Shown here: positions 6,736 through 14,770 of the stretch, in pieces
How positions within the stretch are numbered: position 1 is the stretch's first letter
Layout: every line of letters begins with the position of its first letter
Assembly: GCA_934643865.1 (NCBI GenBank)
Contig: CAKUCX010000042.1
Span: forward strand, 1-29,371
Origin: an uncultured Kiritimatiellota bacterium
GTDB taxonomy: Bacteria > Verrucomicrobiota > Kiritimatiellia > RFP12 > UBA1067
Length of the DNA: 29,371 bases
Direction of reading: 5' to 3'
Position numbers and translations under genes: made by a program
The notes under the pieces: model-generated
Seen by the model: the letters and a program-made list of their open reading frames with translations, nothing else
Database searches by the model: none
What the model was told of the DNA's origin: nothing

Positions 6736-7824
6736 CTAGGCAAGCGCGGCGGCGAGGAGGTCGACGCCCTTCAGGAGCTTCGCCTCGTTCGCCTTGGTGT
6801 CGCACGCGGCCCACGGCGCCATGAGGAAGCCCTTGAGGTGTTCCTTCGAGATGCAGCCGCGACAGGTCTTGACGAGGCTGCCGATCACGTCGTCCGCCCC
6901 GACCTTCTCCTTCTGGCGCTTCCAGCCGGCCCAGTTCGTGCCGCAGGGGACCTGGTCGTATCCGGCCTCCTCCAGCTGCCAGTATTGGCGGAGGCGCACG
7001 CGGTCGGACGTCTTGTTCGTCTTCGGGTCGAAGCCGCCGTGGGCTTCGTCGTAGTACCAGTTCGAGAGCAGCACGCTCTTCGGGCACCACGCCATGAACG
7101 CGGGCTCCTCCCAGCCGTAGTCGCTCCACGCCCAGGCCCGCGCGCCCAGCCCCTCGACCGTGCGGACGAGGTGGAGGAAGTCGTGCTTCCAGACCTCGCC
7201 GCGCCGCACGACCACGTACTGCCGCTTCTTCGACTGCATGACGTGCCACACGCCGTCCTCCTCGTCGCAGCCGATGTGGATGAGGCGCGGCGAGCCGAAG
7301 ATCTCGCTGACGTCCCTCAGGCAGTCCTCGCAGACGCGGTAGTAGGCGGGCGTGCCGACCATGCGCCGGTAGTGCTTCATCCAGCCGCTGTGCGTCGTGG
7401 AGAAGTTGAGCTTCGGGATGACCTCAAGCCCCAGCCCGTGGAGGCGGTCAACCTCGGCGGCCAGCTTCCCGGCGGGCCAGCTGCCCTTGATGGCGAGCTC
7501 GGGATGGCGCGGGAAGACAACGCCCTCGCCCACGTCGACGACGAGCTGATTGAGCCCCTTCGCCGCCACGTGGTCGACCACCCTGCGCCAGATGTCGTCG
7601 CGGCAGATCAGCTCCCTGTCGGGCAGGCCGTCCGGAATCTTCGAGGTGTCGAACCCCTCCGGATACCAGTCGCACCACATGTTGTGGCCGAGATGGACCA
7701 GAAACGCGCGGATGTCGCCCTCCGGCGCCACCGGCCCCTTCCCGGCCTTCGCCGTCATGCACCCCGCAAGGGCGCTTCCAACCGCCGCACCCGCACCCAT
7801 CTTCAGGAATTCGCGTCTGTTCAT
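6736..7824 (-). CDS. Tat-exported lipoprotein with GH20-like catalytic domain
   Basis: A 362-residue protein. The N-terminus MNRREFLKMG is a Tat (twin-arginine) signal and LAGC at residues 19-22 is a lipobox, so it is probably a lipoprotein folded before export. The rest looks like a TIM barrel. HIGCDEEDG (D187/E188) matches the Asp-Glu pair of family 20 beta-N-acetylhexosaminidases, where Glu is the acid/base. The region is W-rich with sugar-binding-like aromatic clusters (WSDYGWEEPAF, LLSNWYYDEA). GH20 proteins of this Tat type lack the usual N-terminal accessory domain, as here. Exact substrate is unknown. AAGGAG lies six bases before the ATG at 7824. Confidence 0.75.
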   Translation of the reverse strand: MNRREFLKMGAGAAVGSALAGCMTAKAGKGPVAPEGDIRAFLVHLGHNMWCDWYPEGFDTSKIPDGLPDRELICRDDIWRRVVDHVAAKGLNQLVVDVGEGVVFPRHPELAIKGSWPAGKLAAEVDRLHGLGLEVIPKLNFSTTHSGWMKHYRRMVGTPAYYRVCEDCLRDVSEIFGSPRLIHIGCDEEDGVWHVMQSKKRQYVVVRRGEVWKHDFLHLVRTVEGLGARAWAWSDYGWEEPAFMAWCPKSVLLSNWYYDEAHGGFDPKTNKTSDRVRLRQYWQLEEAGYDQVPCGTNWAGWKRQKEKVGADDVIGSLVKTCRGCISKEHLKGFLMAPWAACDTKANEAKLLKGVDLLAAALA

Positions 7825-7845
7825 GTCGTTCTCCTTGTGTGCAAA

Positions 7846-7874
7846 AGTCTGCCAAAAAAGGGGTGGTCTGTCAA
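7846..7874 (-). promoter_or_regulatory. Promoter of the GH20-like lipoprotein gene
   Basis: On the minus strand TTGACA (7874-7869), a 17-base spacer and CAGACT (7851-7846) preceded by TGG. A consensus -35 with a weaker -10 still in the window's TGG-A-ACT style. Confidence 0.6.
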
Positions 7875-7927
7875 ATCGGGGCGGGTGTTGGGTGATCATG
7901 GACGCTCAAGGACCCCGACGTTGGTAG

Positions 7928-7950
7928 GGGCGCGCGTCTCGCGCGCGCCC
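7928..7950. repeat. Strong GC hairpin, possible dispersed intergenic repeat
   Basis: GGGCGCGCG (7928-7936) and CGCGCGCCC (7942-7950) form a perfect nine-bp inverted repeat around TCTCG. No T tract follows on either side, so it is not a standard terminator. It sits between two divergent genes. Confidence 0.6.
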
Positions 7951-8013
7951 GGCCTCACGCACCAGGTCCGACTGTCGGACGCCCCTCCCCTTGAATCGTC
8001 CGTGTGGAAAATA

Positions 8014-8022
8014 TGGTAGAAT
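8014..8022 (+). promoter_or_regulatory. Extended -10 promoter of the phosphoesterase gene
   Basis: TGG followed by TAGAAT (8017-8022). A TTGAAT lies at 7991-7996, but the 20-base spacer is long, so the extended -10 probably carries most of the activity. Confidence 0.5.
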
Positions 8023-8057
8023 GTGCTGCGGCAAGACGGCAAGACGGAGACAAAGGC

Positions 8058-9014
8058 ATGGACATCACGAGACGGACATTTTTCGGAACGGCGGCGGGGC
8101 TCGCGACGACGGGCTGCGCCCTCGGCGGCGGCCCGGCGCCATGCTCCGCGCGCGGCGCAACGTCCTTCGCCCTCACCGGCGGAGGGGCGAATGCGGTGCG
8201 CCTCACCGTCCCTACCCTCGCGCACGACCTGCGCCTCTTCGTGATCGGCGACACGCACTTCGCCTTCCACGACGCGCGCGACGCCGCCTATGCGGACTTC
8301 TACAAGCGCATGGCCCAGTGGCCGGCGCCTCGGGAACCCTTCGAGAAGATGCTCGCGAAGGCCCGCGCCGAACGCCCCGACCTTCTGCTGCTCGTGGGCG
8401 ACAACCTCAGCTTCCCCACGCTCGCCAACGTCGACTACCTCGCCGCGCAGCTCAGCGCCTCAGGGCTCGACTGGTACTACGTGGCGGGCAACCACGACTG
8501 GCACTTCGAGGGCGTCCCCGGCTCAGATGAGGCGCAGCGCGCCGAATGGGCGCCGAAGCGCCTCGCGCCGCTCTACCGGGGGCGCGACCCCTTCATGTCG
8601 TCGCGCGTGGTCAAGGGCGTGCGGTTCGTGGCGATCGACAACTCGATCTACCACGTCTCCGAGGCGCAGCTCGCATTCTGGAAGGCGGAGGCCGCCAAGG
8701 GCGACCCCACCGTCCTCTTCATGCACATCCCGCTCTGGCTGCCGGGATGGGGGCTCTTCACCTGCGGCAACCCGGACTGGGGCGCGGCCCGCGACCCCTA
8801 CGCGGCCGTCGAGCGCCGTGAGACGTGGGCCCCGCGCCAGAGCCCCTCCACCTTCGCCTTCCGCGACGCCGTCCTCGCCACGCCCAACCTCGTGGGCGTC
8901 TTCACGGGGCACGAGCATACGCTCATGGCCGGCGCCGAGCGCGGCAAGTTCCTCTTCTCCGTGCCCTCCAACCGCGACGGCGCGTTTCTCGACGTGTCCC
9001 TCGCGCGGGCCTGA
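8058..9014 (+). CDS. Tat-exported calcineurin-like metallophosphoesterase
   Basis: A 318-residue binuclear-metal phosphoesterase. MDITRRTFFG is a twin-arginine signal and TTGC (C20) a possible lipobox, which suggests an exported, membrane-anchored enzyme. All five calcineurin-like blocks are present in order: GDTH (D65/H67), VGDN, GNHDWHF, MHIPLW and GHEH. These bind the two metals and the phosphate. Substrates in this fold range from nucleotides to phosphodiesters and cannot be predicted. The ATG at 8058 is chosen because the Tat signal begins there. AAAGG lies close upstream and the promoter at 8014-8022 excludes the farther upstream ATG. It is divergent from the GH20-like Tat lipoprotein. 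Confidence 0.85.
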   Translation: MDITRRTFFGTAAGLATTGCALGGGPAPCSARGATSFALTGGGANAVRLTVPTLAHDLRLFVIGDTHFAFHDARDAAYADFYKRMAQWPAPREPFEKMLAKARAERPDLLLLVGDNLSFPTLANVDYLAAQLSASGLDWYYVAGNHDWHFEGVPGSDEAQRAEWAPKRLAPLYRGRDPFMSSRVVKGVRFVAIDNSIYHVSEAQLAFWKAEAAKGDPTVLFMHIPLWLPGWGLFTCGNPDWGAARDPYAAVERRETWAPRQSPSTFAFRDAVLATPNLVGVFTGHEHTLMAGAERGKFLFSVPSNRDGAFLDVSLARA

Positions 9015-9030
9015 GTCCCCCGATTCCGCG

Positions 9031-9060
9031 TTGGCGTCAAGGCTCCGGTTGTGGTAGACT
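9031..9060 (+). promoter_or_regulatory. metG promoter
   Basis: TTGGCG at 9031-9036, an 18-base spacer and TAGACT at 9055-9060 with TGG directly before it. It would drive metG and probably the five genes behind it. Confidence 0.65.
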
Positions 9061-9091
9061 AAAGGCGTTTTTCCGAAGGAGATTCGAGTAC

Positions 9092-11164
9092 ATGCCAGAG
9101 AAGCGCCGCATTGTCGTCACGTCCGCCCTGCCGTATGCCAACGGGGACATCCACCTGGGGCATCTTGTGGAGTACATCCAGACCGACTTCTGGGTGCGGT
9201 TCCAGAAGATGCGCGGGCACGACTGCGTCTACGTCTGCGCCGACGACACCCACGGCACCCCGGTCATGATCCGCGCGGCGAAGGAGGGCATCACGCCCGA
9301 GGCGCTGATCGCCCGCAGCCACGCCGCGCACCTGAAGGACTTCACGGACTTCGAGATCGCCTTCGACAACTACTACTCGACGAACTCGCCCGAGAACAAG
9401 GCCCTCTCCGAGCAGTTCTTCGCCGCGATGGAGAAGTCCGGCGGCATCACGACGCGCACGACGCCGCAGCTCTACTGCGAACATTGCAAGATGTTCCTGC
9501 CCGACCGTTTCGTGAAGGGCACGTGCCCCAAGTGCGGCGCGGAGGGCCAGTACGGCGACAGCTGCGACCGGTGCGGCGCCACCTACGCCGCCGAGGAGCT
9601 GGGCCGCCCCGTCTGCACGACGTGCGGCGCGACGCCCGTCGTCCGGGACTCCGAACACCTCTACTTCGAGCTGGAGCCCCAGCACGGCTACCTGCGCACG
9701 TGGATTCCCGAACACACGACGAGCGACGTCTCGAACAAGCTCCTCGAATGGTTCAACGAGCCCCTGCGCGGCTGGTGCATCTCCCGCGCGGCGCCGTACT
9801 TCGGCTTCCAGATCCCCGGTCATCCCGGCAAGTACTTCTACGTGTGGGTGGACGCCCCGATCGGCTACCTCGCCTCGCTCCAGAACTGGTGCGCGAAGAA
9901 CGGGAAGGACTTTGCGGACTACTGGCAGAACCCCCGGGCGGAGCGCTATCACTTCATCGGGAAGGACATCATCCGCTTCCACTGCCTCTTCTGGCCGGGG
10001 ATGCTCCACGCCGCCGGCTTCGCGCAGCCGGACAAGATCTTCGTCCACGGCTTCCTCACCGTCAACGGCGAGAAGATGTCGAAGTCGAAGGGAACGTTCG
10101 TGAACGCGCGCACCTACCTCGACCACCTGCCCGCCGCCGCGCTCCGCTACTACTACGCCTGCAAGCTCGGCGGCACGACGGACGACATGGACCTCAACCT
10201 GCAGGACTTCGTCCAGCGCGTGAACGGCGACCTCGTGGGCAAGATCACGAACCTCGCCTCGCGCGGCGCGCAGATGCTCAACAAGAACCTCGAAGGCCGC
10301 CTCGGGGCGCTCGACGCGGAGGGTGCCGCGCTCGTCGCCCTCGCGCGCGGCCGCGCGGAGGCGATCGCCCGCCACTATGAAGACCGCCGCTTTTCGCAGG
10401 TCCCCGTGGAGGTGACACGGATCGCCGACGCCGCGAACGAGTACTTCGACCGCCGCGAGCCCTGGAAGACCGTCAAGACGGACGCCGAGGCGACGCGCAC
10501 GACGCTCACGGCGATCCTCAACGTCTTCCGCATCCTCGCGATTTACCTGAAGCCCATCCTCCCCGTCTACGCGGAGAAGGCCGCCGCGCTCTTCGGCGAG
10601 GCCCCCTATGCCTGGGACGACGCGGCGCGGACGGTCGAGAACGCCACGATCTCCACGTATGAGTACCTCGCCACGCGCATCGACGCGAAGCAGGTCGAGG
10701 CGATGGTGGAGAAGGCCAAGGTGAAGCCCGCCGACTCCGGCGAGGTCGCCCACGAGAGCCGCGCCTCGAAGAACAAGGCCGCGCGCGCGGAGCCGAAGGC
10801 CGAGGCGGCCCCCGTTCAGCCCGCCCTTAAGCCCGAGGTCGCGTTTGCGGACTTCGAGAAGCTCGACCTGCGCATCGGCCGCGTCGTCGCCTGCGAGACC
10901 GTCCCGAAGAGCGCGAAGCTCCTGAAGTTCGATCTCGATTGCGGTGCGTTCGGGCACCGCACGATCTTCAGTGGCATTCGCGGCGCGTACCCCGACCCGG
11001 CGGCGCTCGTCGGCAAGGAGGTCCTCTTCGTCGCGAACCTCGCCCCGCGCAAGATGAGCGTGGGCGTCTCGGAGGGCATGGTCCTCTTCGCCGGCGAGCC
11101 CGGCAAGTGCGGCGGCGTCCTTTCGCCCCTCGCGCCGGCCGGCGCGGGGACGCCCGCCACCTGA
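9092..11164 (+). CDS. metG: Methionyl-tRNA synthetase with C-terminal tRNA-binding domain
   Basis: A 690-residue class I synthetase that charges initiator and elongator tRNA-Met. The HIGH-type motif is HLGH at 21-24 and KMSKS is at 328-332. Between them lies the connective-peptide zinc region with several Cys-x2-Cys knuckles (CEHC, CPKC, CDRC, CTTC), so this is the multi-zinc type. An Ala/Lys/Glu-rich linker (about 540-580) leads to a Trbp111/EMAP-II-like OB fold (about 585-685), which typically dimerises and grips the tRNA elbow. The ATG at 9092 has GAAGGAGA upstream with suitable spacing. A longer in-frame reading upstream overlaps the phosphoesterase gene and is not used. Confidence 0.97.
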   Translation: MPEKRRIVVTSALPYANGDIHLGHLVEYIQTDFWVRFQKMRGHDCVYVCADDTHGTPVMIRAAKEGITPEALIARSHAAHLKDFTDFEIAFDNYYSTNSPENKALSEQFFAAMEKSGGITTRTTPQLYCEHCKMFLPDRFVKGTCPKCGAEGQYGDSCDRCGATYAAEELGRPVCTTCGATPVVRDSEHLYFELEPQHGYLRTWIPEHTTSDVSNKLLEWFNEPLRGWCISRAAPYFGFQIPGHPGKYFYVWVDAPIGYLASLQNWCAKNGKDFADYWQNPRAERYHFIGKDIIRFHCLFWPGMLHAAGFAQPDKIFVHGFLTVNGEKMSKSKGTFVNARTYLDHLPAAALRYYYACKLGGTTDDMDLNLQDFVQRVNGDLVGKITNLASRGAQMLNKNLEGRLGALDAEGAALVALARGRAEAIARHYEDRRFSQVPVEVTRIADAANEYFDRREPWKTVKTDAEATRTTLTAILNVFRILAIYLKPILPVYAEKAAALFGEAPYAWDDAARTVENATISTYEYLATRIDAKQVEAMVEKAKVKPADSGEVAHESRASKNKAARAEPKAEAAPVQPALKPEVAFADFEKLDLRIGRVVACETVPKSAKLLKFDLDCGAFGHRTIFSGIRGAYPDPAALVGKEVLFVANLAPRKMSVGVSEGMVLFAGEPGKCGGVLSPLAPAGAGTPAT

Positions 11165-11191
11165 TTCACATCTTGGCAAGGTCGTGTCCAC

Positions 11192-11692
11192 GTGAAGACG
11201 TTCTTCTGTGTTGTCGCCGCGCTTGCGCTGCTGGCCGCGTTCGCGGGCGGCGGCTGGCTCGGCTGGATGCTTTGGCAGGAAAACGCGCGCCTGCGGGAGA
11301 CGGCGACCGTCGCGCGCATCGGCGAGGGGCGGCTTGCGGCCGAGCATGGCCAGTGCGCGGCGCGGTTCGCCCAGGCCGCCGCGGCGCATGCGGCGCTGGC
11401 GGATGCGCGCGACGCGGCGACGAACGCGCTGGCGCGCGCGCAGGACGACGTGCGGACGCTGCGGGCGGAAACCGCGCGCCTGAAGGCCGCGCTGGCGCGC
11501 GCGCGCGACGAGGCGGCGGCCGCGTGTACCCGTGCGCAGGACGAGGCGAAGGCGGCGAAGGCGGCGGCGGAGGCCGCGCGCGCGCAGCTGCGGGCGGAGG
11601 CGGCCCCTGAGGCCGTCGAGTCGCTTCGGGACCTGCTGGAGCTTACGGACAGGGCGCCGCGCCGGAAAGATGTCGTACAAGGTCAAAACTGA
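11192..11692 (+). CDS. Membrane-anchored coiled-coil protein
   Basis: A 166-residue protein starting with GTG at 11192 (AAGG about ten bases upstream), 27 bases after metG. Residues 4-28 are a single hydrophobic segment with a GGGWLGWML core, probably an uncleaved anchor. Residues 30-145 are Ala/Arg/Glu-rich with heptad spacing, typical of a coiled coil, and could face the periplasm. No family is recognised. The composition reflects the GC-rich genome, but the hydrophobic start plus ordered heptads support a real gene. It ends 15 bases before the esterase gene, so the two are probably cotranscribed. Confidence 0.65.
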   Translation: MKTFFCVVAALALLAAFAGGGWLGWMLWQENARLRETATVARIGEGRLAAEHGQCAARFAQAAAAHAALADARDAATNALARAQDDVRTLRAETARLKAALARARDEAAAACTRAQDEAKAAKAAAEAARAQLRAEAAPEAVESLRDLLELTDRAPRRKDVVQGQN

Positions 11693-11707
11693 AAGGAACG
11701 GAACAGG

Positions 11708-13090
11708 ATGAAAATGAAGATGTTTTCGATGTTCGCGCTGGCGGCGGCGGCCGTCTTCGCGGGCGAACTGGACAACGGCCTCCTGCGCGGCGCCACGGAC
11801 AAGCGGGCGATCGACTACGCGCCGGGCGAGCCGATGACGTTCACGCTCAAGCTGGACGGCGTGAAGAAGCTGCCCGAGGGGCAGTGGTTCATCCAGTGGG
11901 AACGCTTCGGCGACGACGGGAAGAAGTGCGGCGAGAAGGTGCCCGCCGACCTCGCGAAGCCGGTCGTCGTCAAGACCTCCCTCGACCGCCCCGGCTTCGT
12001 GCGCGTGCGCGCCCAGCTCGTCGACGGCAAGGGACAGGTCTACCGCAAGAAGTACACGGGCGACACGACGACGCCCGAGGGCAAGCGCGCGCAGAACGAG
12101 TTCGAGCGCCGCGACCGCCGCATCTTCTTCGACGGCGGCGCGGGCGTGCAGATCGACAAGCTCGTCTCCTACCCCGAGCCGAAGGACTTCGACGCCTTCT
12201 GGGCGAAGCAGGCCGACCGCCTGAAGCTCGTGCCCATCAAGGCCGACCGCATCGAGCTGCCGTGCAGCAACCCCAAGGCGCGCCTCTACGCGGTGCAGAT
12301 CGCCTGCGCGGGCCTGCGTCCCGTGACGGGCTACCTCTCGGTGCCGAAGGCCGTCGAGCAGGGCGCGACGTTCCCCTGCCGTCTGGAGACGCACGGCTAC
12401 AGCGGCGACACCTGCCGCCACGACGCCCCCGGCTGGGCGCGCGACAACGAGATCGTCCTCAACATCAACGCGCACGGGCAGAAGCTGCCCGCGTTCGGCG
12501 CGACGGAGGCGGACCGCAAGGCGCTGCGCTGGGAGATCCGCTCGCATGACTGCTCCTACGCCTTCGACGCGAAGCAGAACGAGGACCCCGAGGTCGCCTA
12601 CTTCAACGGCATGGTGCTGCGCGTGAAGCGCGCGCTCCAGTACCTGAAGACGCTGCCCGGGTGGAACGGGAAGGACCTCATCGCCTCCGGCGGCAGCCAG
12701 GGCGGCCTGCAGACGATCTGGGCGGCGGGTTGCGGCGAGGGCCTCACGCGCGCCGAGAGCGGCATCACCTGGTGCTGCGACATGTACACGAGCGGCAAGC
12801 TGCGCAAGGACCCGGCGCAGAACCTCGCGAGCGACGGCTGGTACATCCCCTGGACGGACGCGATGGGCTACTACGACGCGGCGAACTTCGCGAAGCGCAT
12901 CCCGAAGACCTGCACGACCGTCATCACGCGCGCCGGCCTCGGCGACTACTGCTGCCCCCCGACGGGCCTCGCCAAGATGTACAACAACATCCCCGGTAAC
13001 AAGAAGATCTGGTGGGTGCAGGGCTCGACGCACGGCTACGTGCCGCCGGAGCCGAACCAGCACTTCTGGATCGACGATACGGCGAAGTAG
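11708..13090 (+). CDS. Secreted CE7-type acetyl xylan esterase-like protein
   Basis: A 460-residue alpha/beta hydrolase with a signal peptide (about residues 1-18, hydrophobic core FALAAAAVFA). After an N-terminal beta domain (about 20-150) comes a CE7 (acetyl xylan esterase/cephalosporin-C deacetylase, AXE1) catalytic domain. The nucleophile elbow GGSQGG has S330, the acid D413 lies in GLGDYCCPP and H442 lies in GSTHGY, in the family's usual order. CE7 enzymes remove acetyl groups from short xylo-oligosaccharides or similar sugars. Its N-terminal domain makes it longer than classical CE7 enzymes. The ATG at 11708 follows a GGAACAGG ribosome site. In-frame ATGs three and five codons... i.e. 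at residues 3 and 5 are alternatives. It sits in an otherwise housekeeping unit, one base before rnd. Confidence 0.82.
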   Translation: MKMKMFSMFALAAAAVFAGELDNGLLRGATDKRAIDYAPGEPMTFTLKLDGVKKLPEGQWFIQWERFGDDGKKCGEKVPADLAKPVVVKTSLDRPGFVRVRAQLVDGKGQVYRKKYTGDTTTPEGKRAQNEFERRDRRIFFDGGAGVQIDKLVSYPEPKDFDAFWAKQADRLKLVPIKADRIELPCSNPKARLYAVQIACAGLRPVTGYLSVPKAVEQGATFPCRLETHGYSGDTCRHDAPGWARDNEIVLNINAHGQKLPAFGATEADRKALRWEIRSHDCSYAFDAKQNEDPEVAYFNGMVLRVKRALQYLKTLPGWNGKDLIASGGSQGGLQTIWAAGCGEGLTRAESGITWCCDMYTSGKLRKDPAQNLASDGWYIPWTDAMGYYDAANFAKRIPKTCTTVITRAGLGDYCCPPTGLAKMYNNIPGNKKIWWVQGSTHGYVPPEPNQHFWIDDTAK

Positions 13091-13091
13091 G

Positions 13092-14198
13092 ATGATCCGC
13101 AACGCCGTGGCGCTGGGCGAGACCTGCGCGGCCCTCCGGGCCGGCGGCCTCGCCGCGCTGGACACTGAGTTCGTCTGGCGCACGACGAACCGCCCCAAGC
13201 TCGCCCTCGTGCAGCTGGGGGCGGCGGACGGGACGAGTTGGGCGGTGGACTGCCTCCTCGCGCTCGACACGGCGCCGCTCGCAGACCTCCTGCGCGACGC
13301 GGCGACCGTGAAGGTTCTCCACGACGCGCACCAGGATCTCGACCACCTCTGCCACTACACGGGCGCGAAGCCCGTGAACGTCTTCGACACGCAGCTCGCG
13401 GCCGCCTTCGCCGGCTTCCCCGCCGGCCTTTCCCTCCAGAAGCTCCTTCTGGAGGCCGTCGGCGTGGGCCTCGCGAAGACGGAGACGACGACGGACTGGA
13501 TGCAGCGCCCGCTCACCGACGCCCAGGTCGCCTACGCGCTCGACGACGTGCGCTACCTCGGCGAGGCGCGCGCGGAACTGCTGACGCGCGCGGACGCCCT
13601 CGGCACGCGCGCCTGGCTCGACGAAGACCTGGCGCGCTACGACGACCCCGCCCTCTACGGCGACCCCGACCCCGCGACCGTCTGGACGCGGGTGAAGTGC
13701 GGGCGCGTCCACCTCGACCGCCGGGGCCTCTCCTTCCTGCGCGCGCTCGCCGCCGTGCGCGAACTGCGCGCGCGCGAGTGGAACCTGCCGAAGACGTGGC
13801 TCGCGGACGATGCCTCCCTCGCGGAGATGGCCGCCTCCGGCGAAACCGTCGCCGCGCGCCTCCGCTTCCGCCACCGCCTGCGCAGCGGCGGCCAGCGCGA
13901 CGCCCTCGCGGCCGCATTCGCCGCCGCCCTGCGCGCCGCGCAGGACGAACCCGAGGCGGCGTGGCCGGACGATCCCCGCCCGAACTACCTCCCCGAGGTG
14001 CTGGACGCGGCGAAGGAGGCCGTCGTGTTCCTGCGCGAACGCGCGGCCGAGGTCCACGTCGACGCCGCCGTCGTCGCAAATCGCGCGGCGGTGACGGCGT
14101 TCGTGGACAACCCGGACGACGCGGCGAACCCCCTCGCGAACGGCTGGCGCCACGAGGTCTTCGGTCGCGACATCGCTACGCGCTTCGCCGTGCCATGA
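13092..14198 (+). CDS. rnd: Ribonuclease D-like 3'-5' exoribonuclease
   Basis: A 368-residue DEDDy exonuclease. Exo I is D24-T-E26, Exo II includes D82 in DAHQDLDHL, and Exo III is Y-A-L-D-D-V-R-Y-L (about residues 150-158). A C-terminal HRDC-like region follows (about 205-290) with a second helical part after it. RNase D trims 3' ends of stable RNAs such as tRNA precursors. The sequence and length fit Rnd rather than the shorter oligoribonuclease. The start lies one base after the esterase stop and the stop overlaps the next start by four bases (ATGA). No own promoter is seen. Confidence 0.9.
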   Translation: MIRNAVALGETCAALRAGGLAALDTEFVWRTTNRPKLALVQLGAADGTSWAVDCLLALDTAPLADLLRDAATVKVLHDAHQDLDHLCHYTGAKPVNVFDTQLAAAFAGFPAGLSLQKLLLEAVGVGLAKTETTTDWMQRPLTDAQVAYALDDVRYLGEARAELLTRADALGTRAWLDEDLARYDDPALYGDPDPATVWTRVKCGRVHLDRRGLSFLRALAAVRELRAREWNLPKTWLADDASLAEMAASGETVAARLRFRHRLRSGGQRDALAAAFAAALRAAQDEPEAAWPDDPRPNYLPEVLDAAKEAVVFLRERAAEVHVDAAVVANRAAVTAFVDNPDDAANPLANGWRHEVFGRDIATRFAVP

Positions 14199-14752
14199 GG
14201 GCGAAGGGCGAGATCCGCACGGCGATGCGCGCACGGCGGCGCGCGCTCACGGCGGCGCAGCGTGCGGCGGCGTCCGAAGCTGTCTCGGCGGCGCTCCTCG
14301 CCCGCGCCGACGTGCGGGCGGCCCTCGCGGCGAAGCGGCCCTTCGCCGTCTACCTCGCCGCGCCGCACGAACTCGACCTCGCGCCGTTCGTCGCGGCCCT
14401 GTGGGCGGCCGATGTGACGGTGGCCGTGCCGTGTTGGGATGCGGCCTTGGCGCGCTATGTGCTGGGGGCCTACGACAACACGACGCCGCTTGTGGAGGGG
14501 GCGTCGCGCATCCGCGAGCCGGCGGAGGTCCGCCCCGTCGCCCCGGCGGACATCGGCGTGTGGATCGTGCCCGGTCTCGCGTTCACGCGCGCGGGCGGGC
14601 GCCTTGGCTACGGCGGCGGCTGGTACGACCGCCTGCTCGGCGAGGCCGCGCCCGGGGCCGTGGCGCTCGGCGTCGCCCACGTCTTCCAGATCGTGGATGC
14701 ACTGCCCGTGGAGCCGCACGACCGGACGCTCTCCGGCGTTGTCAGCGTGTAG
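14195..14752 (+). CDS. fau: 5-formyltetrahydrofolate cyclo-ligase
   Basis: A 185-residue enzyme (methenyltetrahydrofolate synthetase) that uses ATP to convert 5-formyl-THF to 5,10-methenyl-THF in folate metabolism. Recognised from the basic N-terminus (RxxMRARRRAL), the IWIVPGLAFTRAG-type core and the strongly conserved GRLGYGGGWYDRLL loop that binds ATP phosphate and folate. Length is typical. Translation is coupled to rnd through ATGA. The symbol follows the E. coli fau/ygfA name. Confidence 0.92.
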   Translation: MRAKGEIRTAMRARRRALTAAQRAAASEAVSAALLARADVRAALAAKRPFAVYLAAPHELDLAPFVAALWAADVTVAVPCWDAALARYVLGAYDNTTPLVEGASRIREPAEVRPVAPADIGVWIVPGLAFTRAGGRLGYGGGWYDRLLGEAAPGAVALGVAHVFQIVDALPVEPHDRTLSGVVSV

Positions 14753-14770
14753 GAAGGACGTTCCCCGGCC

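Noticed and set aside
5345..7249. Upstream in-frame extension of ung on the minus strand
   Set aside because: The extension runs through nhaC and the GH20-like gene in a wrong frame. Ung homology begins only near 5338.
7928..7950. The GC hairpin as a bidirectional terminator
   Set aside because: No T tract on either side, and it lies between two gene starts instead of gene ends.
9059..13270. A 1403-codon minus-strand open frame opposite metG and the esterase
   Set aside because: It is antisense to genes with complete catalytic motifs and has shadow-like composition.
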